Origin: Rhodospirillales bacterium
GTDB taxonomy: Bacteria > Pseudomonadota > Alphaproteobacteria > Rhodospirillales > 2-02-FULL-58-16
NCBI GenBank assembly: GCA_021775195.1
Contig: JAJFIG010000425.1
Location: 1 to 17,917 of the forward strand
Length of the DNA: 17,917 nucleotides
Direction: 5' to 3'
The first letter of the stretch is position 1, and the number at the start of each line of letters is the position of its first letter. Position numbers and translations under genes: made by a program. Below the pieces are notes generated by a model, which saw only the letters and a program-made list of their open reading frames with translations, had not been told where the DNA came from and searched no databases. This document shows positions 1 through 6,547 of this stretch, piece after piece.

Positions 1-234
1 CCGGCCAGCGCCTGGAAGGCGATCACCCACAACGGACGCGAACTGCGGCCCGTGGACTGGTTCGAGAGCAGCCTGGGCGACAAGGAGGAGCTGTTCAAGG
101 GATGGCTGAGGGAAGCGGCCGACAACGGCACGCGCCTGCCCTATCCCATGGTCCTGATCCCCCATTCCAAGATGCTGGTGAAGCTCATCGAGGAAATGGA
201 GCAGATCGAAGACCTGTTCACCTCGTTTATTTAA
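1..234 (+). CDS. C-terminal fragment of an unrecognised protein
   Basis: Frame 1 is open from the window edge to a TAA at 232-234, giving the last 77 residues; the true start lies upstream of the window. The fragment is hydrophilic, with many Glu, Lys and Leu residues. It ends in an amphipathic, probably helical stretch (KMLVKLIEEMEQIEDLFTSF). It has no cysteines, no membrane segment and no motif I recognise. Codon use has the GC-rich third positions of neighbouring genes, and a rho-independent terminator follows 78 bases downstream, so it is a real gene end. It is probably a soluble cytoplasmic protein. I cannot assign a function or say whether it relates to the phosphonate genes. Confidence 0.75.
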   Translation, partial: PASAWKAITHNGRELRPVDWFESSLGDKEELFKGWLREAADNGTRLPYPMVLIPHSKMLVKLIEEMEQIEDLFTSFI

Positions 235-312
235 GGGAACGGCGCCGGGGCCGGTTTCTTCTCGTCCTCCCAGACGGAAACCGCGCCCTTGGGCCGCCCG
301 TATAACCTCGAC

Positions 313-351
313 GTGCCGACCGGCGATTATCGCCGATCGGCACTTTTTTTT
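313..351 (+). terminator. Rho-independent terminator
   Basis: The arms 313-325 and 331-343 pair over 13 positions with one C/A mismatch around a 5-base loop, and eight T residues follow directly (344-351). This is a textbook intrinsic terminator for the gene ending at 234. It has no A-run on its left side, so it should not work for the converging minus-strand gene that stops at 376. Confidence 0.93.
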
Positions 352-375
352 GGTTGCGGGAAAGGCAGGTCGGTA

Positions 376-597
376 TTACTCGGGGCCGCAGGCGCAGTTC
401 CTGACAAAAAGTTCGTTGCAGCCGCAATAGTGGGCCTCTCTCCAGGCCCTCCAGCTGTCGAGGCCATCGGGCAGGACGACGCCCAGCTCGGCAAGGGCCG
501 GTTCCGGATCGGTAAGCAGCCGGGCGCGCATGTCGGGCGTCCGCCTTGTCCGCTTGATCAGGGAATCGAGAGTGGTGAAGTCCGGTTCGTCCGCCAT
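376..597 (-). CDS. NHLP-type leader peptide with Cys-rich tail (putative RiPP precursor)
   Basis: This encodes a 73-residue peptide. Residues 13-46 read like the conserved part of nitrile-hydratase-like (NHLP) RiPP leaders: a basic helix, then RARLLTDPEPALAELGVVLP and a DG turn. In place of the usual nitrile hydratase continuation comes a short Trp-rich linker and a tail with C58, C60, C68 and C70 (CxC-x7-CxC) ending GPE. The family resemblance is from the sequence; modification of the cysteines is inference. No radical SAM enzyme, LanM, YcaO or peptidase-transporter gene is in the window. An in-frame ATG at 657 would add 20 residues and has a GGAGG 11 bases upstream. I prefer 597 because third-position GC drops upstream of it. 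A lone metal-binding peptide is the main alternative. Confidence 0.6.
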   Translation of the reverse strand: MADEPDFTTLDSLIKRTRRTPDMRARLLTDPEPALAELGVVLPDGLDSWRAWREAHYCGCNELFVRNCACGPE

Positions 598-762
598 ATT
601 TCGTCGTGCTTGCCTGCGCCAATCGGGAATTTTCGCACCGGAATCCGTGGTTCCCATGATAGTACATGCCTCCGACCCCGGGGAAAAGACCGCACACCAT
701 GATACTTTTGCATGGTTGGATGAATCCGGTATTGGTGGAAACGGCATTGATAGGACCATCAA

Positions 763-792
763 AGAAATATTACTAACATTAGAAATATTACT
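763..792. repeat. Two 12-bp perfect direct repeats, 18-bp period
   Basis: AGAAATATTACT occurs at 763-774 and again at 781-792, and a third ATTACT follows at 797-802. The copies lie about 170-195 bases upstream of the preferred start of the minus-strand NHLP-type gene. They could be a tandem regulator site. The period of 18 does not fit a Pho box (period 11). Confidence 0.55.
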
Positions 793-983
793 TCGGATTA
801 CTACTATTGGCCGACCCAGTGCGGGTTTGATCATGCCGTGGAACGCGGTTGGTGTTTGGAGTGCCGCATCTCTGGCCCGATAACGGTGAATTAAACTGAA
901 TGGCCGAGATTAATTTGCGGTTGTTTCGGGCGACGGCTACAGCCTGTGGGTGCCGGGTGGGCCGTTGTTGCGGGATGCAAAAA

Positions 984-1007
984 TATTATGTTAAGTCAAA
1001 GTCTTAA
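984..1007 (+). promoter_or_regulatory. Candidate promoter/operator of the phn operon
   Basis: A -10-like TATTAT (984-989) is followed at once by an inverted repeat, TTAAG-N7-CTTAA (991-1007), about 200 bases upstream of phnC. No good -35 is found at 16-18 bases. Placement of a palindrome at the expected transcription start fits an operator, perhaps for a LysR-type or Pho-type regulator, but this is inference. Confidence 0.3.
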
Positions 1008-1060
1008 GGCGTCTCCAGCAAAGCTCCCAGGCTTGCCGGCAAACGTCAATGAGGCGAACC

Positions 1061-1159
1061 ATGACGGAAAATCATAGTGTCCATGAGAAGGCTTTTGTTG
1101 ATCTTACCGAGCAAATGGAGATCATAATCATTCCAGGCAGCAAGAAAAATAGTCGGTGA
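1061..1159 (+). CDS. Possible small protein or leader peptide upstream of phnC
   Basis: An ATG at 1061 is preceded by GAGG at 1051-1054 with a 6-base spacer, a better ribosome site than most genes here have. It opens a 32-codon frame ending in TGA at 1157-1159, 46 bases before phnC. The peptide (starting MTENHSVHEKAFVDLTEQME, then IIIIPGSKKNSR) is charged with a short isoleucine run and has no signal peptide. An in-frame ATG at 1049 would add four residues. Codon use is AT-richer than phnC, matching the intergenic DNA, so chance is a serious alternative. If real it could be a small cytoplasmic protein or a translated leader coupled to phnC. Confidence 0.33.
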   Translation: MTENHSVHEKAFVDLTEQMEIIIIPGSKKNSR

Positions 1160-1205
1160 AGGCTTCTTAATTTTCCTGGACAAATGAACGCGGGGGGCAA
1201 TTCGC

Positions 1206-2006
1206 ATGCTCAAAATCGAATCTCTGACGAAGCAGTTCGGCGATCTCAAGGCCGTCAACGACGTTACCCTGACGATCCCGGACGGTCAGATGCTCGGTAT
1301 CATCGGACGGTCGGGTGCCGGCAAGTCAACCCTATTGCGGATGATCAATCGCCTGGGCGACTCCACCTCCGGGACCCTCATATTCGGCGAAGGCGAAAAC
1401 GCCATCGACGTGAACGCGCTCAAGGGCAAGGAGCTGCGCGACTGGCGGGCACGGTGCGCGATGATCTTCCAGCAGTTCAACCTGGTCCTCCGCCTGGACG
1501 TCATCACCAACGTGCTCATGGGGCGGGTCAATTACAACGGCACGGTCAAGACCCTGCTGAAGATGTTCTCTCCGGCCGAGCGCGCCTTCGCCATCCGGGC
1601 ACTGGATCGCCTCGACGTCGCCCCGCAGGCCCTGCAGCGCGCCGACACCCTGTCGGGCGGGCAGCAGCAGCGTGTGGCCATCGCCCGGGCCCTGGTCCAG
1701 GAGCCGAGGCTGCTACTCGCCGACGAGCCGATCTCGTCCCTCGATCCGCGCAACGCCGGCATCGTCATGGACGCGCTGAAGCGAATCAACGAGGAGGACG
1801 GGATCACGGTGATCAGCAACCTGCACACCCTGGACACCGCCAAGGCCTATTGCGAGCGCATCATCGGCATGAAGATGGGCGTTGTCGTTTTCGACGGCCC
1901 GCCGGAAGACCTGACGGTCGATCTGGTCCGCGACCTTTACGGCGTCGGCGAAGACGACGACGACGAGGAATTCTCCACCGTCATCACCTCGACGTCGATC
2001 TCTTAG
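1206..2006 (+). CDS. phnC: Phosphonate-type ABC transporter ATP-binding protein
   Basis: This 266-residue cytoplasmic ATPase powers the PhnCDE importer. All nucleotide-binding motifs are intact: Walker [10 protein letters not shown] (34-42), Q-loop FQQFN (around 88-92), signature LSGGQQQR (149-156), Walker B LLLADEP (169-175), D-loop SSLD (177-180) and switch histidine 207. Length and motif wording match PhnC, including the RMINRL segment after Walker A. The start follows a GGGGGG run at 1194-1199. The C-terminus is unusual: an acidic EDDDDEE patch followed by a Ser/Thr-rich tail. It is the first gene of the phnC-phnD-phnE-phnE order; a 163-base AT-rich gap separates it from phnD. Relatives import phosphite or other oxyanions, so the ligand is not fixed by this gene. 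Confidence 0.93.
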   Translation: MLKIESLTKQFGDLKAVNDVTLTIPDGQMLGIIGRSGAGKSTLLRMINRLGDSTSGTLIFGEGENAIDVNALKGKELRDWRARCAMIFQQFNLVLRLDVITNVLMGRVNYNGTVKTLLKMFSPAERAFAIRALDRLDVAPQALQRADTLSGGQQQRVAIARALVQEPRLLLADEPISSLDPRNAGIVMDALKRINEEDGITVISNLHTLDTAKAYCERIIGMKMGVVVFDGPPEDLTVDLVRDLYGVGEDDDDEEFSTVITSTSIS

Positions 2007-2080
2007 GCGCCGGATCCAAGGGAAACGCCGACAGGTTGAATATTATCGATAGAATTTAGGGCTTTACCACGACGGTCACT

Positions 2081-2110
2081 TTGACAATAATAATCAATAC
2101 GACCGATAAA
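2081..2110 (+). promoter_or_regulatory. Candidate internal promoter before phnD
   Basis: A perfect -35 TTGACA (2081-2086) is followed after 18 bases by GATAAA (2105-2110, 4 of 6 matches to the -10), in the AT-rich gap between phnC and phnD. A separate promoter would raise binding protein output over ATPase output. The AT-rich composition makes chance matches easy. Confidence 0.35.
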
Positions 2111-2169
2111 AATAAGAATAACAACAAAGAATATCAACGATAAGACGCACACAACAAGGAGGACATTAC

Positions 2170-3105
2170 ATGTTACGTCGACGTTCATTCTTATCCGGCA
2201 TCGCGGCCGTACTTATTGGCGTGTTTGTGGCCGTATCCGGTGGCAAAGCGATTGCCGATGATTATTTGGGAGGCTGGCAAAAAAAGTACCCCGAGATCAG
2301 CTACGGGGTCATTTCCGTCGAGACCGCCGTTGACATTCTGAAATCCCAGGAGAAATTCGTCGAATACGCGTCCAAGGAACTGGGCGTGAAGGTCAAGCTG
2401 TTCACGGCGTCCGAGTACGCCGGCATCATGAACGGCCTGGCCGCCGGACAGGTGCAGGTGGGTTGGCTTGGGGCCAGCAGTTACGCCAGCACCTTTATGG
2501 ACTGCGAATGTGTCGAGCCGATCGCCGGAGCGCAGGACCTCCAGGGGGCCATGGGCTACAACTCGGTGATGATCGTCAAGGCCGACAGCCCGTACAAGTC
2601 CTTCAAGGACCTGAAGGGCAAGACCGTGGCCAGGAACGACCCCCATTCGACGTCGGGCTTCACCATTCCGACGGTGGCCTGGGCCGAGATGGGCACGCCC
2701 ATCGACAAGTACTTCAAGTCACCCCTGTCGGGCGGCCATCAGCAGACCATCATGGGCGTCCTCAACGGCACCTATGACGCGGGCTTCACCTGGACCACCC
2801 TTGGCGACGGTTTCGGGGCGATCCGCAAGATGCTCGACAAGGGGCTGCTCAAGCGCGACCAAATCCGCGTCATCTGGACGTCGTCGCTGATCCCTACTCC
2901 GCCGGTCGTGATCCGCAGCGACCTGCCGACCAACATGAAGGCCGATCTGGTCAAGCTGTTCCTGCGCCTGGAAGAGAATGACCCGTCCCTCGCGGAAGCC
3001 GTTGCCCAGGGCAGGACCCTCGGCATGCAGCGGGTCTATCACGAGGATTACGTTGCGGTTATCAATGCCAAGAAGTGGCTGAAGAAAAACCGGAAGAAGA
3101 AGTAA
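2170..3105 (+). CDS. phnD: Phosphonate-type periplasmic binding protein
   Basis: This 311-residue solute-binding protein captures the ligand in the periplasm and delivers it to the PhnE permeases. The start has a strong AAGGAGG at 2156-2162. The signal peptide has a twin-arginine-like RRRSFL start and a hydrophobic core, with likely cleavage after AIA (residue 29). Compared with E. coli PhnD as I recall it, phosphonate-binding positions are kept: Y83, W99, Y130, S160-T161 in HSTSG, and H190 in GGH. The two acids that bind the amine of 2-aminoethylphosphonate (E177 and D205 in E. coli) appear to be replaced, by T210 or L211 and by P244. A DCEC pair (111-114) is another unusual feature. The ligand may therefore be a non-amine or differently substituted phosphonate, or another oxyanion. 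Confidence 0.93.
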   Translation: MLRRRSFLSGIAAVLIGVFVAVSGGKAIADDYLGGWQKKYPEISYGVISVETAVDILKSQEKFVEYASKELGVKVKLFTASEYAGIMNGLAAGQVQVGWLGASSYASTFMDCECVEPIAGAQDLQGAMGYNSVMIVKADSPYKSFKDLKGKTVARNDPHSTSGFTIPTVAWAEMGTPIDKYFKSPLSGGHQQTIMGVLNGTYDAGFTWTTLGDGFGAIRKMLDKGLLKRDQIRVIWTSSLIPTPPVVIRSDLPTNMKADLVKLFLRLEENDPSLAEAVAQGRTLGMQRVYHEDYVAVINAKKWLKKNRKKK

Positions 3106-3132
3106 GGACACGCTAGTCCTGACCTGAGTGGA

Positions 3133-3160
3133 GCGGGACCGCCCTGGGTGGCGGTCCCGC
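3133..3160 (+). other. Stem-loop in the phnD-phnE gap
   Basis: GCGGGACCGCC (3133-3143) pairs perfectly with GGCGGTCCCGC (3150-3160) around a 6-base loop, 28 bases after the phnD stop. No T-run follows, so it is unlikely to be a full intrinsic terminator. Such hairpins after binding protein genes often protect the upstream mRNA from 3' exonucleases and give excess binding protein; that role is inferred here. Confidence 0.8.
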
Positions 3161-3232
3161 CGCCACCAAAGCGCCCAACGCCAATTTGTTTGCCTATTGA
3201 TTTATAATATTTTCCGAAATCCCGAGAAAGAT

Positions 3233-4123
3233 ATGACAGTCGAGGCCATGACAGTAGAGAAACAGGACGCGGTTGCGAGGTTCGAGGCCACACGCTCCGC
3301 CTATAACCGCCACAAGCGGATTTACACACTGTTGTTCTGGTCGGCGTTCGCCGTCTGCCTGGTCCTGTCCATCATCCAAAGCCAGTTCGATCTCATAAAG
3401 CTAGCCAACGGCCTGCCGCGATCAACCGGTTTCATCATCAAGATGTACTCGGCGCTGACGTGGGAGAACTTCGGGGCCGATCTGGTGGACTGGTTCTGGG
3501 GGTTCGACGAGTGGGCGAAGGCGCTGGCGACAAGCCTGATGATGGCGTTCACGGCGACGGTCCTGGGGACGACCTTCGGGGGCCTGCTGAGTTTCGTCGC
3601 CTCGCGCAACCTGATGGAAAAATACTGGCTCTATTTCATCACCCGGCGGACATTGGAAATCGCGCGCACCGTTCCCGACATCGTCTGGGCGCTGATTTTC
3701 ATCTATCCCTTCGGCGTCGGCCCCCTGGCCGGCGTCCTCGCCCTGACCGTCCATACCACCGGCGCCCAGGGCAAGCTGTTCTCCGAGGTCAACGAGAACA
3801 TCGATTTAAAGCCCATCGAAGGCATTCGTGCCAGTGGCGGGAACTGGTTCGAGGAAATCCGTTTCGCCGTTGTTCCCCAGGTCCTGCCCAACTTCCTGTC
3901 CTACACCTTCTGGCGCATGGCGCTGAACGTGCAGGCTGCAACCGTCATGGGCTTCGTCGGCGCCGGCGGCATCGGCTACGAGCTTATCAACGCGGTCAAG
4001 CTGCTTTACTTCCTCGACGTCGGGGCGATCCTGCTGATGATCATCGGCACGGTCTTTGCCATCGACATGCTGAGCGAAAAGTGCCGCCACTACTTCATCG
4101 GCCAGGAAACCCTCGGCGGATAA
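3233..4123 (+). CDS. phnE: Phosphonate-type ABC transporter permease, first copy
   Basis: This is a 296-residue inner-membrane permease. A soluble N-terminus of about 29 residues is followed by a first membrane segment (30-48), a periplasmic loop and the transport core. The EAA-type loop that contacts PhnC is clear near residues 196-218 (EGIRASGG then FAVVPQVLP), followed by the VGAGGIGYE element typical of PhnE. I chose ATG 3233. The frame is open back to 3128, but that stretch translates the GC hairpin and looks non-coding. A second in-frame ATG at 3248 follows a near-duplicate ATGACAGT, so the start could be five codons later. It pairs with the next permease gene, 26 bases downstream, to form the heterodimeric channel. 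Confidence 0.92.
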   Translation: MTVEAMTVEKQDAVARFEATRSAYNRHKRIYTLLFWSAFAVCLVLSIIQSQFDLIKLANGLPRSTGFIIKMYSALTWENFGADLVDWFWGFDEWAKALATSLMMAFTATVLGTTFGGLLSFVASRNLMEKYWLYFITRRTLEIARTVPDIVWALIFIYPFGVGPLAGVLALTVHTTGAQGKLFSEVNENIDLKPIEGIRASGGNWFEEIRFAVVPQVLPNFLSYTFWRMALNVQAATVMGFVGAGGIGYELINAVKLLYFLDVGAILLMIIGTVFAIDMLSEKCRHYFIGQETLGG

Positions 4124-4149
4124 CCGGGACGAGAAAGCGATAACGCAAC

Positions 4150-5085
4150 ATGGCAACATCAGGCATCGAAAGTTTGGGCCCGGAGGACATCCGCAGCCAC
4201 AAGGAACGGTACCCGCGGGTCTTTTCACGGACACCCAGGGAGCGGATCACATCCTGGCTTTCGTGGAGCGCCGGGTTTTTGTTCCTGCTCTACTGCATGT
4301 GGGACATCGGGTTCTTCTCTGAAAAATTCTACGGTTCCCTGGGCAAGCTGGCGGTCATGTTGGGCCAGATGTTCCCGCCCACGGGCTGGGACCAGTTCCC
4401 GACCTTCGCCGACGCCATCCTCGAAACCCTGGCCATGGCCTTCGTCGGCAGCCTGATCGGCGGGATCGCCGCCATTCCGCTCGGCTTCCTGGCGGCCAAG
4501 AACATGATGCCGATCCGTCCCGTCCAGTTCGGCACCCGGCGCTTCGCCGACGTGCTGCGCAGCGCCGATTACCTGATCTGGGGGCTGATCTTCGTGCGCG
4601 CCATCGGTCTCGGGCCTTTGCCCGGCATCATGGCCATCGCCATCATCGACACCGGCATCCTGGTGGTGCTCTATTCCGAGGCGATCGAAAACATCGACCG
4701 CAAGCAGATCGAAGGGGTCAAGGCCTCCGGTGGCAGCGGTTTGGAAGTGATCCGGTTCGGCGTCCTGCCGCAAGTGATGCCCATTCTGTTGACCAACGCC
4801 CTCTACATGTTCGAATCGAACGTCCGGGCGGCAACGATCCTCGGCATCGTCGGTGCCGGCGGCATCGGCTTCCTGCTGACCGATAACCTGCGTGCCTTCG
4901 AGTTCTCCAACGCCTGCCTGATCATCCTCATGATCATCGTTCTCGTCTATGTGATCGATTACCTGTCGCGGATCCTTCGCGAACGCTATATCCGCGGCGA
5001 CGACTACCTGCAGGGCGACGAGACGCAGGGCGAGGGTTCGCTCATCGGCAACATCATGGCGAAATTCAAAAAATCCGGTTCCTAG
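4150..5085 (+). CDS. phnE: Phosphonate-type ABC transporter permease, second copy
   Basis: This 311-residue inner-membrane permease is paralogous to the gene before it. It has the same plan: a charged N-terminus, a first membrane segment at about 36-55, a core, an EAA-type loop near 187-210 (EGVKASGG then FGVLPQVMP) and a VGAGGIGF element. Tandem phnE genes are common in PhnCDE importers. The last 30 residues form a hydrophilic tail after the final membrane segment. The tail ends FKKSGS at a TAG just past an A6 run (5068-5073). A -1 slip in that run would skip the stop and continue into the next frame (see that entry). The stop shown is the one used by standard decoding. Confidence 0.9.
   Translation: MATSGIESLGPEDIRSHKERYPRVFSRTPRERITSWLSWSAGFLFLLYCMWDIGFFSEKFYGSLGKLAVMLGQMFPPTGWDQFPTFADAILETLAMAFVGSLIGGIAAIPLGFLAAKNMMPIRPVQFGTRRFADVLRSADYLIWGLIFVRAIGLGPLPGIMAIAIIDTGILVVLYSEAIENIDRKQIEGVKASGGSGLEVIRFGVLPQVMPILLTNALYMFESNVRAATILGIVGAGGIGFLLTDNLRAFEFSNACLIILMIIVLVYVIDYLSRILRERYIRGDDYLQGDETQGEGSLIGNIMAKFKKSGS
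5068..5073 (+). other. A6 slippery tract at the phnE 3' end
   Basis: In the permease frame the sequence reads TTC AAA AAA TCC, four codons before the stop (TAG 5083-5085). A -1 slip here changes the next codons to ATC CGG TTC CTA and enters the frame of a signal-peptide-like sequence with no other start. Runs of A are known sites of ribosomal or transcriptional slippage and also of sequencing or assembly error. Which applies cannot be told from one sequence. Confidence 0.5.
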
Positions 5086-5672
5086 GAAGAACGGCCGTTG
5101 CCGGCCTTGCCATCGCCGGCCTGACGGCCGGCGGCCAGGCCGCGGACGGGACGACGGCCCGGGTTCTAAAAAACCTCGAAAACGACTACCGCAAGGCCTT
5201 GGCGGCGCTGTCGGCAGCCCCGCCGTCGGGGCAGTACGCCGAGGTTTCGCTGCCCAACCTGGTTGCGAAGCGGCGCACGGGCCCGATGACGGTCGAGAGC
5301 AGCGCCGACCTTTTCAGCCATCCCCACATGGGCGTCCGGGTGCGCATCACGGGCCGGCTCAAGCACGACGAACCCGAAGGTAATCATTTATCCGCCGTCC
5401 GCCGCTTCTATACACTCTACCGGATCGAGAACCTTGGCGGCGGCGATCGCATGTCGCGGGTTTCCCTGGACCTCGACCGTGTGCGCCCGGACAAGCGGCA
5501 GATCGTTGAGAAGTTCTGCGGCGGCGCGGTTGCCTGCCGGGTGACGGTTCGGGGACGGATTGGCGAGGTTGCGGCCGAACGGGTGGTCAATTTATTCTCG
5601 CCCAAAAGGGATTTCACGGCGATGATCGGTGTCATTGTCGAGCGCCTTGACTTCAATGCCGGAACGCCATGA
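5073..5672 (+). CDS. Exported protein of unknown function with no ordinary start codon
   Basis: The coding frame clearly extends far upstream of the first usual start codon (TTG 5199). From 5091 it reads TAVAGLAIAGLTAGGQA followed by AD, a typical signal-peptide core and cleavage site. The preceding in-frame residues IRFLGR would be a good n-region. There is no ATG, GTG or TTG in this frame between the permease tail and 5199. A -1 slip in the A6 tract joins it to MAKFKK of the permease tail (ATG 5056, or the whole permease). The mature part is about 175 residues, with several beta-strand-like segments (GVRVRITGRL, CRVTVRGRIG, IGVIVERLDF) suggestive of an OB-like fold, and a possible disulfide pair in FCGGAVAC. 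I recognise no family. It overlaps the next gene by four bases, so it belongs to the operon. The start given is only the frame entry point. Confidence 0.65.
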   Translation: MRFLGRTAVAGLAIAGLTAGGQAADGTTARVLKNLENDYRKALAALSAAPPSGQYAEVSLPNLVAKRRTGPMTVESSADLFSHPHMGVRVRITGRLKHDEPEGNHLSAVRRFYTLYRIENLGGGDRMSRVSLDLDRVRPDKRQIVEKFCGGAVACRVTVRGRIGEVAAERVVNLFSPKRDFTAMIGVIVERLDFNAGTP

Positions 5673-6538
5673 CTCTCCTGATCGCCGGCATGATATTCGT
5701 TTCGGCGGCGCTGCACCCGTGGCGCGAATACTTCCTCAAGGGAAACGCCAGCCCCGAAGGGACCATCCTGGCGGTCATGCTCTCCTTTGCCGTCCTCTCG
5801 GCGGTCCTGATCCCGGTCCAGGGCGTCGATTACCTGTCGGCGCTGGCGGTGTGGCCGCTGGCCCTGCTTTCCGGGGCCTCGACCATCGCTTTCTACGTCT
5901 GCGTCATCAGAGCCCTGCGCCACGGCGACCTTTCCATCTATTACCCGATCACCCGCTCGTCGCCCCTTTTCGTGGTCATCGTCGGCTCCCTTTTTCTCGG
6001 TCACCGGTATTCGGCGATGTTGCTCGTCGGCGTCGCCCTCGTCCTCATCGGGGCCTTCCTGCTGCAGTACCGGTGGGGTACCCGGTTATTCAGCCAGCCC
6101 CGGACCCTGGCGCTGGCGACCCTGGCCATGTGCGTCCACGGCGTCGTCACCTTGGCCGACGCCGTGGCCATGCGCACCGTCAGTCCGGTGGCCTATCTGA
6201 TGCTGGAATACGCCATCATCGTCCCCGCCGCCGCCGTGATTTTCGCCTTCACGCGGCCGTCCGGGCGCTCGGTCCGGGAACACCTTTTCGGCGGCTGGGT
6301 GCGGACGCCTGGACGGGTGGCCCTGGCGTCGGTGACGGCCTACGGGTCCTACTACCTGATCCTGCTGGCGTTCCAGATGGGCGCCAACGTTGTTGCCGTG
6401 AGCAGCGTGCGCCAGATATCGATCCCGCTCTCGGTGGTGATGGGGGGGATGCTGCTGGGCGAGGCCCAGATGCCGAAAAGGCTGCTCTGGTCCTTGCTGC
6501 TCGCCCTGGGAATCGTCGTCATTATTCTGTCGAAATGA
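5669..6538 (+). CDS. EamA/DMT-family membrane transporter
   Basis: This 289-residue inner-membrane protein has about ten hydrophobic segments arranged as two EamA repeats, the drug/metabolite transporter plan. A shared motif, GDLSIYYPITRSSP (near residues 90-103), recurs in the second EamA protein of this window (12388-13236). It resembles the DUF6-type membrane protein family known near phosphonate catabolism operons (TIGR03340); membership is my recollection and not tested. Its ATG overlaps the TGA of the preceding exported-protein frame (ATGA), so the two are translationally coupled and follow the phn importer. It ends nine bases before the end of the converging LysR gene. Its substrate is unknown; export of a metabolite or a second uptake route are both possible. 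Confidence 0.85.
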   Translation: MTLLIAGMIFVSAALHPWREYFLKGNASPEGTILAVMLSFAVLSAVLIPVQGVDYLSALAVWPLALLSGASTIAFYVCVIRALRHGDLSIYYPITRSSPLFVVIVGSLFLGHRYSAMLLVGVALVLIGAFLLQYRWGTRLFSQPRTLALATLAMCVHGVVTLADAVAMRTVSPVAYLMLEYAIIVPAAAVIFAFTRPSGRSVREHLFGGWVRTPGRVALASVTAYGSYYLILLAFQMGANVVAVSSVRQISIPLSVVMGGMLLGEAQMPKRLLWSLLLALGIVVIILSK

Positions 6539-6547
6539 ACCCCGGAC

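Larger units (their letters stand above)
598..1060. other. Long control region between divergent genes
   Basis: No convincing gene is seen here. The part from about 700 to 1000 is much richer in A and T than the surrounding genes. It holds two perfect 12-bp direct repeats (763-792), an inverted repeat beside a -10-like TATTAT (984-1007) and a 10-bp palindrome TTGCCGGCAA (1033-1042). It probably carries the promoter of the minus-strand NHLP-type gene on its left and that of the phnC operon on its right. Weakly open frames across it have poor codon use and look like chance. Confidence 0.6.

Noticed and set aside
227..700. Overlapping frames on both strands around the NHLP-type gene
   Set aside because: These are shadow frames. 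Only the frame ending at 376 shows a recognisable family pattern and reasonable codon use.
984..989. A complete housekeeping promoter before phnC
   Set aside because: The TATTAT lacks any acceptable -35 at 16-18 bases, so only a candidate regulatory site is reported.
2003..2188. Minus-strand 61-residue frame resembling a single-span membrane protein between phnC and phnD
   Set aside because: Its hydrophobicity comes from reading an A-rich strand in reverse (Phe, Leu, Val, Ile codons). It overlaps the phnD ribosome site and start, and has no ribosome site of its own.
3128..3232. 35-codon N-terminal extension of the first PhnE
   Set aside because: It translates the GC hairpin and an AT-rich leader into a sequence unlike PhnE N-termini and has no ribosome site.
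3233..3255. Repeated ATGACAG, the complement of the Pho-box half-site CTGTCAT
   Set aside because: The copies are 15 bases apart, not 11, they lie on the first codons of phnE and they encode the repeated MTV. A coding duplication explains them better.
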